From Acidimangrovimonas sp. (GTDB lineage Bacteria > Pseudomonadota > Alphaproteobacteria > Rhodobacterales > Rhodobacteraceae): DNA of 6,549 bases. A program made the translations under genes and the position numbers. The stretch is taken from positions 1-6,549 of the forward strand of contig JASBUM010000074.1 in NCBI GenBank assembly GCA_030147905.1, given 5' to 3'. Shown in pieces: positions 6,196 to 6,549 of this stretch (position 1 is the first letter of the stretch; every line of letters begins with the position of its first letter). The notes below the pieces were generated by a model. It did no database searches and was not told the origin of the DNA. It saw nothing but the letters and a program-made list of their open reading frames with translations.

Positions 6196-6549
6196 ATGGC
6201 CGTCAACCGTACTCCCGAGCCGCCCGCGACCCCGCCCGCGACCCCGCTTGCAACCCGGCCTGCAACCCCGCCTTCGACCCGGCCTGCGACCTCGGGCGCC
6301 GACCCCGCTGCCGATCCTGCCGCGCCAGTGCGTACGGGGTCTCGGGCCGGGCCATCGGGCGGATCCCCCGGCCGGCCCCTTGCTGCCGGTGATCGTGATC
6401 CACCCGATGCGCCGGCGGCGGCCGCGCGCTTCGAGCTGCTTGCGGCGGCGGTCGGCGGCTGCCGGCTCTGTGCCGCGGATTTCGCCGCCACCGCAACCGC
6501 CCATGCCCCCCGTCCCGTGGTCTGGTTCCGCCCGCGCGCACGCATCCTG
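6196..6549 (+). CDS. Uracil-DNA-glycosylase-family protein, N-terminal part only
   Basis: The first 118 codons of a gene run off the right edge. Residues 79-118 (beginning FELLAAAVGGCRLC, later TAHAPRPVVWF) resemble the start of the uracil-DNA-glycosylase-like family: the CxxC pair Cys89/Cys92, then APRPV and a strand ARIL that in relatives leads into the GQAPG motif, which would lie just beyond the window. Family members excise uracil or related damage from DNA, but this branch is poorly characterised and activity cannot be inferred from the fragment. Residues 1-78 are Pro/Ala/Thr/Gly-rich, look disordered and include the 12-base repeats; they are probably not part of the fold. GTG 6328 is an in-frame alternative start. 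The gene is divergent from nhaA and has no evident link to capsule or antiport. Confidence 0.62.
   Translation, partial: MAVNRTPEPPATPPATPLATRPATPPSTRPATSGADPAADPAAPVRTGSRAGPSGGSPGRPLAAGDRDPPDAPAAAARFELLAAAVGGCRLCAADFAATATAHAPRPVVWFRPRARIL
6220..6291 (+). repeat. Six tandem 12-base units within the glycosylase-family N-terminus
   Basis: Six imperfect units of the form CCGCCTGCGACC lie end to end and in frame, encoding PPAT, PPAT, PLAT, RPAT, PPST, RPAT. The first two units are identical; the rest differ at one to four bases. Because the unit is a multiple of three, gain or loss of copies would change tail length without shifting frame. The segment is probably a flexible linker. Confidence 0.8.

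Noticed and set aside
6220..6291. The 12-base tandem units considered as a CRISPR-like or iteron array.
   Set aside because: The units are contiguous without spacers, in frame with a coding sequence, and encode a simple Pro/Ala/Thr linker. There are no adjacent cas or replication genes.
5838..6545. The minus-strand frame upstream of nhaA is open for a further 236 codons, as if NhaA had a huge N-terminal domain.
   Set aside because: The extension is Arg/Gly/Ala-rich with no domain, crosses the glycosylase-family gene antisense, and nhaA has a well-spaced ribosome site and family-like start at 5837.

Overview
The window is high-GC DNA that looks chromosomal, most likely from an alphaproteobacterium of the Rhodobacteraceae type. 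This is judged from protein style: a mutase opening with a TPTGFREYDARW-like stretch, a KpsE-like protein with a long basic N-terminal tail, and a uracil-DNA-glycosylase-family start carrying a CRLC motif. It is a recall-based inference, because no search was run. There are six protein genes. Five read on the minus strand and one on the plus strand, and two are cut by the window edges.

Positions 1-4253 (minus strand, transcribed right to left) hold a tightly packed four-gene cluster for surface polysaccharide: kpsT (ABC-transporter ATPase), kpsE (inner-membrane/periplasmic polysaccharide co-polymerase), kdsA (KDO-8-phosphate synthase) and a phosphomannomutase/phosphoglucomutase that runs off the left edge. 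The junctions are a 23-base overlap, a 10-base gap and a 3-base gap, so this is almost certainly one operon. Together the genes suit ABC-dependent (group 2/3 type) capsule production. KpsT and KpsE serve export. KdsA makes the precursor of KDO, the sugar that links such capsules to their lipid anchor. The mutase makes hexose-1-phosphates for nucleotide sugars. The membrane subunit KpsM, the outer-membrane KpsD-like protein and the KDO transferases KpsC/KpsS are not in the window.

Positions 4254-4493 are a 240-base non-coding stretch between the capsule cluster and the next gene. Positions 4494-5837 (minus) encode a divergent NhaA-family Na+/H+ antiporter. It keeps the ion-binding aspartates and the TM X lysine, but several pH-sensor positions known from E. 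coli NhaA are changed.

Positions 5838-6195 are a divergent intergenic region with a plausible promoter for each flanking gene. A 16-base inverted repeat overlaps the -35 of the plus-strand promoter. From 6196 to the right edge (plus strand) is the N-terminus of a uracil-DNA-glycosylase-family protein. It opens with a Pro/Ala/Thr-rich low-complexity segment built on six 12-base tandem units. No RNA genes, CRISPR arrays, insertion sequences or attachment sites were seen. I found no strong case for a wholly new system. The most interesting points are variations within known families.
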